NCBI GenBank assembly: GCA_013360295.1
Contig: JABWCL010000002.1
Location: 124,001-188,000, forward strand
Reading direction: 5' to 3'
DNA length: 64,000 nt
Source: Ignavibacteriaceae bacterium
Lineage (GTDB): Bacteria > Bacteroidota > Ignavibacteria > Ignavibacteriales > Ignavibacteriaceae
The position numbers and the translations under genes were made by a program. Each line of letters opens with the position of its first letter. Position 1 is the stretch's first letter. This document shows, in pieces, positions 7,975 to 16,679 of this stretch. A model generated the notes under the pieces. The model saw only the letters and a list, made by a program, of their open reading frames with translations. It made no database searches and had not been told where the DNA came from.

Positions 7975-9768
7975 TTAAGCGCTTTTGATGGCATCAACCA
8001 GGGAGTAATGCACCTCCATTAATCTGGTAATTCCGTGAATGAAGACTATATTACCCATAGCCTGCTCCCTGTTTACGACTATCTTCAGTTTCCCTCCGTG
8101 CAACCTTACTTTTTTCTCGAATGCCACTATCACACCCAGGAATGTCGCGTCCATAAACTCGCTTGCTTTTAAGTCCACGATATACGCGGAAACCGGTTTT
8201 TTACTCACCATTCTAAGGAAGGCATTGAAGTTCGGTGTCTCCTTCTCTACACCACACGCGATATTCACTTTGATTAATAGCCCGCTACCGTATGAAAAAC
8301 AGAGGTATTCATCCGACGGTTTTTGCTTTTCCGAGAACGGTTTTAATACCCTGTAGACATCTTCGTCCTGTATTTCGGCTGGCTTTTTCTCCTGAGGCTG
8401 ATTCTGAATGACTGGCTTATCCGCGTCTTCACTGGTTTTCTTAAAGCGCGCAGCAAATTTTTTCTTCCCGCCGGCCTCCCGGATTTGTTTTTCCATTCTG
8501 GCCTCAAAACTTGACTCTAAGTTAGCGGAATCACTAATATTTTTTTGAGACGGATCAGCAGTCTCAGGACGATAACGCCGGATCGCCTTCATCAGTTCTT
8601 TCATGCTCACGGGTTTCACAATGTAATCATCTGCGCACAAATTCATACCCTTCCTTATGTCCTCGAAGTTGGTCTTGGCGCTGAGATAAATAAACGGAAT
8701 ATGCCGCGTAACGAATGAATTGTTAAGGAACTCCTTGACCTCGTATCCGGAGATCCCCGGAAGCATAATATCTGAAATGATTAAATCCGGAAGGTATTCT
8801 GAAGCCGCCTGAATACCCCGCTCACCGCTCTGGGAAATGACAACAGAAAAACTGTTCATCTCAAGGTGCAGGCGAAGTGTATCTGTCTGAGCGGAGTCGT
8901 CCTCAATTATTAAAATAACTTTTTGTTCTCTCCGGCTGACTTCTCTGAGAGTGTTAACTGATTTTACATATTCCTCAGGATCATCCTTTCGCGGAGTGAA
9001 GGATGGATTGCCTATCACGTTCCTGAAACGGGATCTCTCAATTACATTCCTAAAGCCCTTAGAGATTATAGCCTGGTCATCCTTCCCCGTGAAATAATCA
9101 ACTGCGCCGGAGCTAATCGCTTTCCGGAACGAAGCGTAATCCCGCACACCCCCGCTTAATACGACCGGTATATCCCCGGACCTGACCGCCTCCCCGGTTT
9201 TCGCGAGTATTTTTTCAAGTATTGCGGGATCATTTTTTTCATCGGCGATAATTAAATCAGGCTTACCATCCTGAAAGATCATACCTTTCCGTGAAACCTT
9301 ACTCAAGAATACCTCATAACCTTCCCGGAAAAGCAAGTCACGTAATTCATTATGCTCATTAGGATGCTCTGTATATATTATAATTCTGAGGTTGAGTTCC
9401 ACACTGATGCCAATCAGTTTATTGATTTCGGCCAGCAGTTTCTTTATGGTTACCGGTTTGGTCAGGAAAGCATTGGCGCCGTATTCCTCCGCCCTCTTTA
9501 AATCATAAAACTCGGAACTGCTTGTCAGAAATATGAAAGGAACCGGCACTGCGCGTCCGGTCTCCTGAAACTGCCTGCAAAGCGTTAAACCATCTCTTCC
9601 TGGCAGATTGATGGCGGAGATCACCAGGTTGGGGAGAAAGGATGCAGCCGAGTTGAATGCTTCATCTCCGTCTGAACAGATCTGTACTTGGTATTTTTTC
9701 TGCTCGAGATGGAAACCCAGATTTCTTGCCAGATCTGCGTCACTTTCGACTATAAGAATTTTTTTCAT
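7975..9768 (-). CDS. Triple-receiver regulator with a C-terminal STAS (anti-sigma-antagonist-like) domain
   Basis: Four domains can be read in 597 residues. REC1 (about 1-118) has the usual fold motifs and a conserved Lys104 (TKP), but Ala52 stands where the phospho-accepting Asp should be (LVISAINLPG). REC2 (about 127-240) keeps an Asp (D176) but loses the usual K-P motif. REC3 (about 283-397) looks complete, with E289/D290/D291, D333 and K385. A charged linker follows, then a STAS domain (about 485-597) where the phosphorylatable DSSGLG loop reads DATFLG (D540, T542). So only REC3 seems able to take phosphate normally, and output may be protein-protein switching rather than DNA binding. It lies 14 nt after the PAS kinase gene, its probable partner. 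Confidence 0.85.
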   Translation of the reverse strand: MKKILIVESDADLARNLGFHLEQKKYQVQICSDGDEAFNSAASFLPNLVISAINLPGRDGLTLCRQFQETGRAVPVPFIFLTSSSEFYDLKRAEEYGANAFLTKPVTIKKLLAEINKLIGISVELNLRIIIYTEHPNEHNELRDLLFREGYEVFLSKVSRKGMIFQDGKPDLIIADEKNDPAILEKILAKTGEAVRSGDIPVVLSGGVRDYASFRKAISSGAVDYFTGKDDQAIISKGFRNVIERSRFRNVIGNPSFTPRKDDPEEYVKSVNTLREVSRREQKVILIIEDDSAQTDTLRLHLEMNSFSVVISQSGERGIQAASEYLPDLIISDIMLPGISGYEVKEFLNNSFVTRHIPFIYLSAKTNFEDIRKGMNLCADDYIVKPVSMKELMKAIRRYRPETADPSQKNISDSANLESSFEARMEKQIREAGGKKKFAARFKKTSEDADKPVIQNQPQEKKPAEIQDEDVYRVLKPFSEKQKPSDEYLCFSYGSGLLIKVNIACGVEKETPNFNAFLRMVSKKPVSAYIVDLKASEFMDATFLGVIVAFEKKVRLHGGKLKIVVNREQAMGNIVFIHGITRLMEVHYSLVDAIKSA

Positions 9769-9782
9769 CCCCGTCCAATTCC

Positions 9783-12560
9783 TTATTCAATATATTCCAA
9801 AGGTAATTCAACTCTGAAAGTCGAACCGATGTTTAACACACTTATGAAACTCATTTTTCCCTTAAGAGCGTCAATAGATTTTTTTGCTATCGGCAAGCCA
9901 AGCCCTGAACCCGGTATACTACCGACATTTTTACCGCGGAAAAAGGAGTTGAACAGCATCTTTTGATCTTCAACGCTGATACCTATACCTTCATCCTGCA
10001 CTTCAATATAAAGATTAGGATTATGTACTGAGATGGAGACGTTTACGTTTTTTCCCACAGGTGTAAACTTAACGGCATTTGATATCAGGTTGCTGAATAT
10101 CTGTTTAAATAATACTGGCGATGATTTTACAGGTAACCTATTAATCATAGGATTGAAATTAATTGTGGGGGTATTCTCAAAAACATTGCATATCTCGTTA
10201 ATGATGCTCCTTGAGTATGAAATGAGGTCGAACTCAACAATAGTATGTCGTATGTTATCCGCGTCAGAACGATTCAAAACAATAACGCTCTCTATCAGAT
10301 TGCTCATATCCTCAACACATTTTTCGATTCTTTTTATCTGTTCGAGCCTGGTCTTGGAATTTAACTGATTGTCATACATTTCCAGAATTTCCGCGGAGGA
10401 TAAAATCGTCGCAAGCGGAGTCCTGTACTCGTGTGAAACAATAGAAATAAAGTGAGTTTTCAGATCCAGCAACTCCTGTTCGCTGTCCAGTGTTTTTTGC
10501 AGCTTCTCTTCAATTCTCCTTCTTCCCGTAACATCTTCAAACCTTCCGACAAATCTGGCGGGCGCGCCGACGGAATCCCTTTTAACAACCTTGCCTCTGA
10601 GTGAAATATATTTCGTAATTCCGTTTCCCGTCCCAATCCTGAATTCAGCATCAATCAAGTCTGAAACGCCAACCAGATGTTCATTGAATTTCTGATTAAA
10701 CGCGGCGGCATCATCCGGATGTATCATAGACTCAAACCGTTCGATATTAAAAGTTCTGACGGTATCAGCTGCTTCTCCGAATATTTCCATCAACCTGTCA
10801 TTACAAAAAATGTCATTGGTCTCAAAATCGATATCCCAGATACCATACGCAGATACTTCAAGCGCGAGCGTAAGCCTCTCATCCCTGGCAAGCAATTCCG
10901 CCTCGGCATTCAGACGCAGTCTGACCTGATCTTTCAGCCTCGCATTCGAATCAGCAAGAGAGTTTGTTCTCTCCTCAATAAGTTTCTCCAGATTATCCTT
11001 ATAATGCTCTAATTCGTCAAGTAATTTCTTTTGCTGATCTATATTTCGAAGAACAAGAAGGTATTTGAGAATGCCGTCGGCTTCATAAAACTTTCTTCCT
11101 ACCGCGTGATAGAACTGACATTCACCTTTGTTGTCGCATAATTCAACTTCAAAATCGAATGATACAATGTCAGGTTCAGAGATACTGAAAAGCATGCTTG
11201 TGATTTCATTTCTGCGGTTCTCAGGAATCAGAGATAAAAGTTCCCTGCCGGCAACCTCTTCAGGCAAGAAATGCAGATATTTCGTTACGGAAGGGCTGAT
11301 GTATTCAATGGATCCGTCCCCCTTTACAAGGAGTATAATATCAGAGATGTTATCCAGTATAAGGCCAAAGCGCTGTTCTCTTACCTGAAGTTCCTTCTCC
11401 TCACACATCCAGCCGGTAGCGTCCTCACCAACGATTATATATCCTGAAGAAAGCCTGCACGACTTTTTGATTTTTCCAAGGTTCAGGCTGAAATAAAAAA
11501 GTTCACCGCTTTTTTTCTTGCACAGCACTGATTCCGGATAATCCCCGTACTTTTCAAGTTTTTCAAGCATTTCGTTCCATTTTTCCTCAGACGATGCAGA
11601 AGAAAATATTGACCAGAATGGTTTGAGAAGGATCTCATCTTCGTGATATTCAAGGAAGTCTCTCAGAGAAGGATTTATATATTCGATTTCATTTTTATTG
11701 TTCAGCACCACGTAAAAGTCACCGATGTGGTGTATCATGGAACAGAACTGAAAACTTTTATTCCTCATTTCATCTCTGTGACTGAGATCGTGAAGAACAA
11801 AGAGCCTCATATCCTCCGGCAAAGAATGAAAAGTTCTGTTCTCAAGTGATACTGAAACCACGTTGTTATCATTCTTCCGGATAGTAAAATTAGTAGGTTG
11901 AACCATACCCGAAAGTAATTCGCCCTGCCCGGAAATAATGTGTGTCCTGAGGTCTTTACCCGTGAAATCAGAAATATTAGCATAACCAAACAATGCCGCC
12001 GCGCTCTGATTTGCATAAAGCACTAGTGTATGATTCATAATTATCGCGGGTTCGTGTATGGAAGTCAGTAACGACACAAGGAGCGCCTCTGACCCGGCGT
12101 AGGCATCACGGGACGCTGATTCAGGCGAAACATCAAAAGTAATTAAAGTGTTTCTTTGAGCGCCTGAAATAAAGTGATCAGTATCTCCGGAAATTACTTT
12201 CGATTCTCCCGCATCGTTCTTTATTTGAAAAGCGAAATGACCGGTGCCCGGTTTTTCAGAAATATTATCGAACCAGTTTTTACTTTCGGGGAGCAGTTTT
12301 GAGATAGGAAGGTTGATGAAATTAGACGCATCCCTTCCGATTACGGAATGTAATCTGCTGTTGGCGTATAAAATGCTGCCGTCACTCCCAAGAATGACTG
12401 CCGGAATATTCAGCCTTTCAAACACAGAACCTAAAGTATCCGCGGAAACAACAAATTGATTTTGCGGATAGAGGTCGACTACAGAAGACTCGCCGAAGTT
12501 TTCTTCAGCAAATTGATCCTGTGTTTTTTTCTTTTCCAGAGAACTGTTTTCCAACTCCAT
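9783..12560 (-). CDS. Multi-PAS sensor histidine kinase
   Basis: The 925-residue kinase has five PAS-like domains (about 45-150, 160-260, 275-385, 395-508 and 558-690), a coiled coil between the fourth and fifth (about 508-555), a HisKA domain with His710 in SHEYRTPL, and a complete HATPase_c domain: N-box NLISNAVKF (about 824-832), G1 DEGIG (about 856-860) and G2 GSGLGL (about 884-889). No transmembrane segment or signal peptide is visible, so it is probably a cytoplasmic sensor of redox state, a ligand or light; no cofactor can be assigned. It is the first gene of a two-gene operon with the triple-receiver STAS protein 14 nt downstream. A good promoter lies about 90 nt upstream. Confidence 0.92.
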   Translation of the reverse strand: MELENSSLEKKKTQDQFAEENFGESSVVDLYPQNQFVVSADTLGSVFERLNIPAVILGSDGSILYANSRLHSVIGRDASNFINLPISKLLPESKNWFDNISEKPGTGHFAFQIKNDAGESKVISGDTDHFISGAQRNTLITFDVSPESASRDAYAGSEALLVSLLTSIHEPAIIMNHTLVLYANQSAAALFGYANISDFTGKDLRTHIISGQGELLSGMVQPTNFTIRKNDNNVVSVSLENRTFHSLPEDMRLFVLHDLSHRDEMRNKSFQFCSMIHHIGDFYVVLNNKNEIEYINPSLRDFLEYHEDEILLKPFWSIFSSASSEEKWNEMLEKLEKYGDYPESVLCKKKSGELFYFSLNLGKIKKSCRLSSGYIIVGEDATGWMCEEKELQVREQRFGLILDNISDIILLVKGDGSIEYISPSVTKYLHFLPEEVAGRELLSLIPENRRNEITSMLFSISEPDIVSFDFEVELCDNKGECQFYHAVGRKFYEADGILKYLLVLRNIDQQKKLLDELEHYKDNLEKLIEERTNSLADSNARLKDQVRLRLNAEAELLARDERLTLALEVSAYGIWDIDFETNDIFCNDRLMEIFGEAADTVRTFNIERFESMIHPDDAAAFNQKFNEHLVGVSDLIDAEFRIGTGNGITKYISLRGKVVKRDSVGAPARFVGRFEDVTGRRRIEEKLQKTLDSEQELLDLKTHFISIVSHEYRTPLATILSSAEILEMYDNQLNSKTRLEQIKRIEKCVEDMSNLIESVIVLNRSDADNIRHTIVEFDLISYSRSIINEICNVFENTPTINFNPMINRLPVKSSPVLFKQIFSNLISNAVKFTPVGKNVNVSISVHNPNLYIEVQDEGIGISVEDQKMLFNSFFRGKNVGSIPGSGLGLPIAKKSIDALKGKMSFISVLNIGSTFRVELPLEYIE

Positions 12561-12650
12561 GATCCACTTTTATTGTTCAAATTCCCAAACAGAAAAACCT
12601 GCCCACATAAGAACCCGCCATATTAAGAGATTCTGCTCAGTTTGAAAGGT

Positions 12651-12679
12651 ATGATAGTAAAAATATCATTCAAAGTCAA
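12651..12679 (-). promoter_or_regulatory. Sigma-70-type promoter for the PAS kinase operon, with overlapping inverted repeat
   Basis: On the minus strand TTGACT (12674-12679) is separated by exactly 17 bp from TATCAT (12651-12656). An inverted repeat ATGATA/TATCAT (12651-12656 and 12664-12669) covers the -10 element and part of the spacer, and a further ATGATA copy lies just upstream near 12699. This arrangement would suit repressor binding. Confidence 0.6.
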
Positions 12680-12779
12680 ATAAGCCGTGTCATATAAAAT
12701 GATACTTTTTAGAAAAATAAATTCCTGAAGTTAAGCTGAAGTAAATTAATTCGAATGGATTAGATGAAAACTGACGGGA

Positions 12780-12810
12780 AAGAAAAAGAAAACCCCGGGT
12801 GAAACCGGGG
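12780..12810 (-). terminator. Terminator after tRNA-Leu
   Basis: A 6-bp GC stem (CCCCGG 12793-12798 with CCGGGG 12805-12810) is followed on the minus strand by a T-rich run (plus A-rich 12780-12792). It lies 12 nt beyond the tRNA 3' end. Confidence 0.8.
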
Positions 12811-12822
12811 CTTGCTTAAATG

Positions 12823-12908
12823 TACCGAAGGCCGGACTCGAACCGGCACGAGGTTTGAGCCTCACTGGATTTTGAGTCCAGCGCGTCTACCAATTCCGCC
12901 ACTCCGGC
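12823..12908 (-). tRNA. tRNA-Leu (anticodon CAA)
   Basis: The minus strand gives an 86-nt type II tRNA: acceptor stem GCCGGAG paired with CTTCGGT, an AATTGGTAGACGC D-loop region, the CTCAAAA anticodon loop with CAA at 12872-12874, a long variable arm (TGAGGCTCAAACCTCG) and the GGTTCGAGTCC T-arm. The large variable arm and A73 discriminator fit leucine. The 3' CCA is not encoded. It is followed by its own terminator. Confidence 0.95.
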
Positions 12909-12991
12909 ATTTTTAGTCAAGATTTTAAATATAATGTTTTTTGTTCTGATAGAAAATTCAAAAACAATCCTCCATAATTATTTTCTGATTA

Positions 12992-13028
12992 AATAAAAGA
13001 AAAAGGCTGCCCTTTTGAGACAGCCTTT
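12992..13028 (-). terminator. Terminator after the octaheme cytochrome gene
   Basis: An 8-bp stem AAAGGCTG/CAGCCTTT (13002-13009 with 13021-13028) lies 21 nt beyond the cytochrome stop codon. On the minus strand it leads into a T-rich tract. Confidence 0.85.
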
Positions 13029-13049
13029 CCTTAAACTAAAAGCTTAAAA

Positions 13050-14780
13050 TCACTTAAGCAGAACCATTTTTTTGGTCATTACCACGTTGTCACCGGCGGT
13101 TAATCTGTAAAGATAAATACCGCTGGGAACTGTTAATCCGGTAACCGACTTGGAATCCCAAACAGAAGTATAGGTACCCGGGGCAAGTTCTTTATTGATA
13201 AGGATATTAACTAATTGCCCGTCAACAGAATAAACTTCTAATCTGACGTTTGATTGTTTTGCTACGGCAAATCTGATTGTAGTTGTCGGATTAAAAGGAT
13301 TAGGATAATTCTGTTCCAAAGAAAATGAAGAAGGAATATTTGAGTTTTCCTGTTTAACATCCACAATACCGTACATTACCTGGTAGTATTTCCAAAGTGT
13401 GTCGGCAAGCGCAAGGTCAGTCGCTTCTGCCCAATTGGTAAGGGAAGCATCGGTGATTGAGAAATTAGGTCCAAAACCTCTGGTTCCCTGTCCGTTCCTG
13501 TGACAAGCAGCAGCGCAGGTATTGATCATACCGTTTGTAACTGTACTGAAATTATTGGTTGCGTTCGGACGAATTACAGTGAAGGAGTGGGAAGAAATAT
13601 CATAACTCTTTGCGGTTACCGCTGTCTGCTGCATATGGCAGTTCACGCACTGTGACATAGACTGTAAATGTTTGGAGTGGTTGTTGCGGCCATTGGTTTC
13701 AGCGGCTTTGTCACCGTGACACTTAATGCAGCCAACGCCTGCTGACATAGAATTGAAATCCTCTTTCAACTGATGAGGATAAGCAGTTTCCTGATGGGGA
13801 TCGTGGCAGGTCACACAGGTTATTCCAAAATTAGAATTAAAGTGTTTGGAATATTTATAGTCCTGATTCTGCTGATGATGCTGTTTTGAACTTTTGCCAT
13901 CAGGCCACAAGCCCGGGGCTTCGATGATGTAACCAGCAAGAACTTCACCGGCTTTATATGTCTTTCCGGTAGCTTCATCATACGGAAATTCGTGAGTACC
14001 GGCGCTGCTTTTACCACGGAAGTGGCACTGTCCGCAAACCTCAAGTTTTCTGTCATAACTAAGACTTGTCAGGTTATTTACGTGGCCTGCACCGGCAAAT
14101 GCCGAAGGATGTCCGTGGCACGACTCGCAGCCAACCACGATATTGGAAAGTGAGCTAGAATTTGCCCACGAATAAACCCACGCAGTATCATTTCCGTTAA
14201 CAACTTTGTTCACGGTATTGGTATGGTTTCCCGGAACTACGTGACAACCAGCGCAATTTTTATCCCAGGATTTGGTCCTGAAAGCATTATCCAGAGGTTT
14301 TAATGCGCCGGTTGATGTAAACCAATTCTGTGGATTGTAACTTACCCACGCACCGGAAGTGTTATCTTTATATTTATTCAGATTCCACTGGACCGGAGGC
14401 ATATAATAACTGTTCTCAATTTTAACAAGGTATCTTTGTTTCCATCCGCCGCCATATGTATATGCAATGGGGTATTCCACCTGGCTGGCGCCGACCGGAT
14501 TTAATTGTACAAAGTAGTTTGAACCATCAACTCTGAATGTCACCGTCGCATTACCGTATGAAGCGCCCATACTGACTGTTGAAGAATAATTTCCCTTCAT
14601 CGTTTCGGCTGATGGTGCAAGATGAATTTTTGAATGAAGCGTAGCCTGCCAGTTTGTGAATCCCGGATATGTGCGAAGCGCGCCGCTGTGGCACATCTGA
14701 CAGTTTTGAACGCCCTGGTAATTCTGTGCAAGTACCAGAGAAGTTAAAAGAGTGAAAAAAAGTAGTAGCTTTTTTATCAT
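13050..14780 (-). CDS. Secreted octaheme c-type cytochrome with a T9SS sorting domain
   Basis: The 576-residue precursor begins with a signal peptide (MIKKLLLFFTLLTSLVLAQ). It contains seven CXXCH heme motifs (CQMCH, CAGCH, CESCH, CGQCH, CVTCH, CIKCH, CVNCH) plus one CX3CH motif (CAAACH, near residue 425), so up to eight covalent hemes. The last about 95 residues form a type A T9SS sorting domain, starting with LEQNYPNPFNP and ending in GIYLYRLTAGDN...KKMVLLK. The protein is therefore expected to be released to or anchored at the cell surface, which suggests extracellular or interfacial electron transfer. The CX3CH site may need special heme attachment or stay empty. It resembles cytochrome c554/octaheme reductase-type proteins, but an enzymatic activity cannot be assigned. 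It has its own terminator and AT-rich upstream DNA (14781-15055), where I see no other gene. Confidence 0.88.
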   Translation of the reverse strand: MIKKLLLFFTLLTSLVLAQNYQGVQNCQMCHSGALRTYPGFTNWQATLHSKIHLAPSAETMKGNYSSTVSMGASYGNATVTFRVDGSNYFVQLNPVGASQVEYPIAYTYGGGWKQRYLVKIENSYYMPPVQWNLNKYKDNTSGAWVSYNPQNWFTSTGALKPLDNAFRTKSWDKNCAGCHVVPGNHTNTVNKVVNGNDTAWVYSWANSSSLSNIVVGCESCHGHPSAFAGAGHVNNLTSLSYDRKLEVCGQCHFRGKSSAGTHEFPYDEATGKTYKAGEVLAGYIIEAPGLWPDGKSSKQHHQQNQDYKYSKHFNSNFGITCVTCHDPHQETAYPHQLKEDFNSMSAGVGCIKCHGDKAAETNGRNNHSKHLQSMSQCVNCHMQQTAVTAKSYDISSHSFTVIRPNATNNFSTVTNGMINTCAAACHRNGQGTRGFGPNFSITDASLTNWAEATDLALADTLWKYYQVMYGIVDVKQENSNIPSSFSLEQNYPNPFNPTTTIRFAVAKQSNVRLEVYSVDGQLVNILINKELAPGTYTSVWDSKSVTGLTVPSGIYLYRLTAGDNVVMTKKMVLLK

Positions 14781-15055
14781 ACGATCCTCGTTAATGATAT
14801 TAGGAGTAAATGTGAACTTAAATTTAATATATTTTCTCCCCTTAGTAAAGCAATTAGCAATACCTTAAATAAAGAAAATATTTCTTTGATCTAATTTAAA
14901 TTAAAATATTTAATATTCCTCAATGTTTCATATCCGGCAATAAATATTTTTTTACAATTCTTTAAGTTTAAACTATAATCCCGGTTCACTAATAAATGAT
15001 ACGGCTTCATCCCCTCTTTTATTTTGTGCTCGAGACTGTACGGCTTTTCCGCCGA

Positions 15056-15943
15056 TCAATTATCCGCGATATCGAATAGCGCGTTCAGGCGCCTTATCGG
15101 AGTATCCGGGACACTAACTGTCTCTTTATCTTCCAGGAGGTGGATCAGCCTCAATGCATTCGCGGGCGCGTATCCTCCCGGATGATTATTCATAATTACG
15201 TAGATTTCCCGCGCCCTGCTCTCTGCCTTCTCTATCTGGAGCTGGATTTCTTTCAGTTCGCCCGGAGAGTACAAATACCTGTATCGTTCATTCTGCTGTT
15301 CATAGGTCTGTTTTTTATTGAAGTGCCTTATCGAATGAAGCCACGCCTCCTCATTCCTGCCGTGGAACCGGATATAAGCCCGCCCGTTATAGACTTTCGG
15401 TTCAAAGCGGATAGAACTTCCGATCTGGGGCTGGTCAATAGAACATAAAGTAACCCCCAATCCGGCTACCCTTTCCGGTATATCGTCCTTAAACCAGGAA
15501 TCGTGCCTGAACTCCACGTAACAGGGAAACTGCCCGAATGTATCCACGAGTTTTTTAAGGTGAATGCCCGAATTTTTATTGAGGATAAATGAGTACGGGA
15601 ATTGTATCAGCAACCCTCCCAGCCTGCCGTTGTAGTTCAGCACTTCGAGCTGGGAGCGTACCTTTTTAATCTTTTCATCATCGTAGTCTCTTTTATGCGT
15701 AAAGTCCTGGTGCAGCTTAAGGGTGAAAAGAAAATCATCCCGGCCTTCCACCCTGCTTACCCACAAGCCGATCAGCGTGGGTGAAACATAGGTATAGTAG
15801 GAAGTGTTGATCTCAACACAGTTAAAATATTTACTATAGTATTCAAGCCAGTTGTAATCCTGGCTCTGTTCGCCGGTGTAAAAGACATTTACCCAGTCCG
15901 CGTAGGACCAGCCGGCAGTCCCTATATAATACTTTGGCATCAA
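15056..15943 (-). CDS. DUF72 (YecE-like) TIM-barrel protein
   Basis: The 295-residue protein matches the DUF72 family: N-terminal YIGTAGWSYADW, a VEINTSYY segment, VEFRHDSW in the middle, YIRFHGRNEE and late YVIMNNHPGGYAPANAL. The fold is a TIM barrel of unknown biochemical function, related to sugar-phosphate isomerase or endonuclease IV-like barrels. It begins 3 nt after the lexA stop, so it is co-transcribed with lexA and probably under the same repressor. That hints at a DNA-damage-linked role; this is inference from context only. Confidence 0.88.
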   Translation of the reverse strand: MMPKYYIGTAGWSYADWVNVFYTGEQSQDYNWLEYYSKYFNCVEINTSYYTYVSPTLIGLWVSRVEGRDDFLFTLKLHQDFTHKRDYDDEKIKKVRSQLEVLNYNGRLGGLLIQFPYSFILNKNSGIHLKKLVDTFGQFPCYVEFRHDSWFKDDIPERVAGLGVTLCSIDQPQIGSSIRFEPKVYNGRAYIRFHGRNEEAWLHSIRHFNKKQTYEQQNERYRYLYSPGELKEIQLQIEKAESRAREIYVIMNNHPGGYAPANALRLIHLLEDKETVSVPDTPIRRLNALFDIADN

Positions 15944-15946
15944 TTC

Positions 15947-16591
15947 TTAACTGCTCCTGTGCAACCGCCTCTTGCGGCCCGCTTCCAAAGTTCTGTATAG
16001 TCCGAGGACTGAACCGATAACCCTGAAGTTTTTACTCTTTCTGTGAACTATTATGGGGGTAAATTCAGGATTTTCTGAAACCAGCCTGATATATTCGTCA
16101 TCCTCATATATCCGTTTAATGACCGCGGAATCATCAACTATCGCCACTACCAACTCCCCCTGTTTGTAAACGCCGTCAGGCTTAACAATAATAACATCGT
16201 TCTCCAGAATAAAGGCATCCTTCATACTGCTCCCCTTCACACGCAGCAGGAAGGAATTTTTTGGCAGGTTCGCCAGTGCGGGCAGATCAACGGAATCAAC
16301 AACATCCTGATATATCAGCAGGGGATTCCCCGCGGCTACTTCGCCGACCACGGGACGCGATACATACAGATTATTCCGGTCATTGACTTCGATTGAACGC
16401 GAAAGATTTCTCGTCCGGGTGATATAATTTTTCTTCTCCAGCGCTTTCAGATGCTGCTGAACCGTAGCCCGGTTGCGGTAATTAAAGTTGAGGGCGATAT
16501 CCGAAAGTGTCGGCGGATATCCTTTGGCGTTAATATGCTCCACTATGTAGAGCAAAATCTTTTTCTGAGTTTCAGTAAGCTCTTTAGACAT
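15947..16591 (-). CDS. lexA: LexA-type SOS repressor
   Basis: The 214-residue protein has the LexA layout. An N-terminal winged helix-turn-helix (about 1-70; GYPPTLSDIALNF then HLKALEKKNYI) is followed by a C-terminal S24 autoprotease domain. The self-cleavage bond is Ala87-Gly88 (EVAAGNP), with nucleophile Ser122 in GSSM and Lys159 in AVIKR. The recognition helix (RNRATVQQH) differs from the E. coli and Bacillus types, so a different box is expected. A 24-bp perfect palindrome sits 5 bp before the start codon, directly after a consensus promoter, as expected for autorepression. There is no Shine-Dalgarno sequence; the leader is very short. DUF72 follows 3 nt downstream. Confidence 0.93.
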   Translation of the reverse strand: MSKELTETQKKILLYIVEHINAKGYPPTLSDIALNFNYRNRATVQQHLKALEKKNYITRTRNLSRSIEVNDRNNLYVSRPVVGEVAAGNPLLIYQDVVDSVDLPALANLPKNSFLLRVKGSSMKDAFILENDVIIVKPDGVYKQGELVVAIVDDSAVIKRIYEDDEYIRLVSENPEFTPIIVHRKSKNFRVIGSVLGLYRTLEAGRKRRLHRSS

Positions 16592-16596
16592 AAAAA

Positions 16597-16620
16597 AATA
16601 CCATACATTTGTATGGTATT
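16597..16620 (-). promoter_or_regulatory. Candidate LexA operator (24-bp perfect inverted repeat)
   Basis: Arms AATACCATACA (16597-16607) and TGTATGGTATT (16610-16620) are perfect reverse complements with a 2-nt spacer. The site abuts the -10 element and ends 5 bp from the lexA start, so it would cover the transcription start. Confidence 0.75.
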
Positions 16621-16649
16621 AAAATATGCTAATTAATTTTAAATGTCAA
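16621..16649 (-). promoter_or_regulatory. lexA promoter
   Basis: On the minus strand TTGACA (16644-16649, full consensus) is followed by a 17-bp spacer and TATTTT (16621-16626). The -10 box directly abuts the palindromic operator. Confidence 0.8.
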
Positions 16650-16679
16650 GGTATTACTCAATAATCCCCTGACTTTTTA

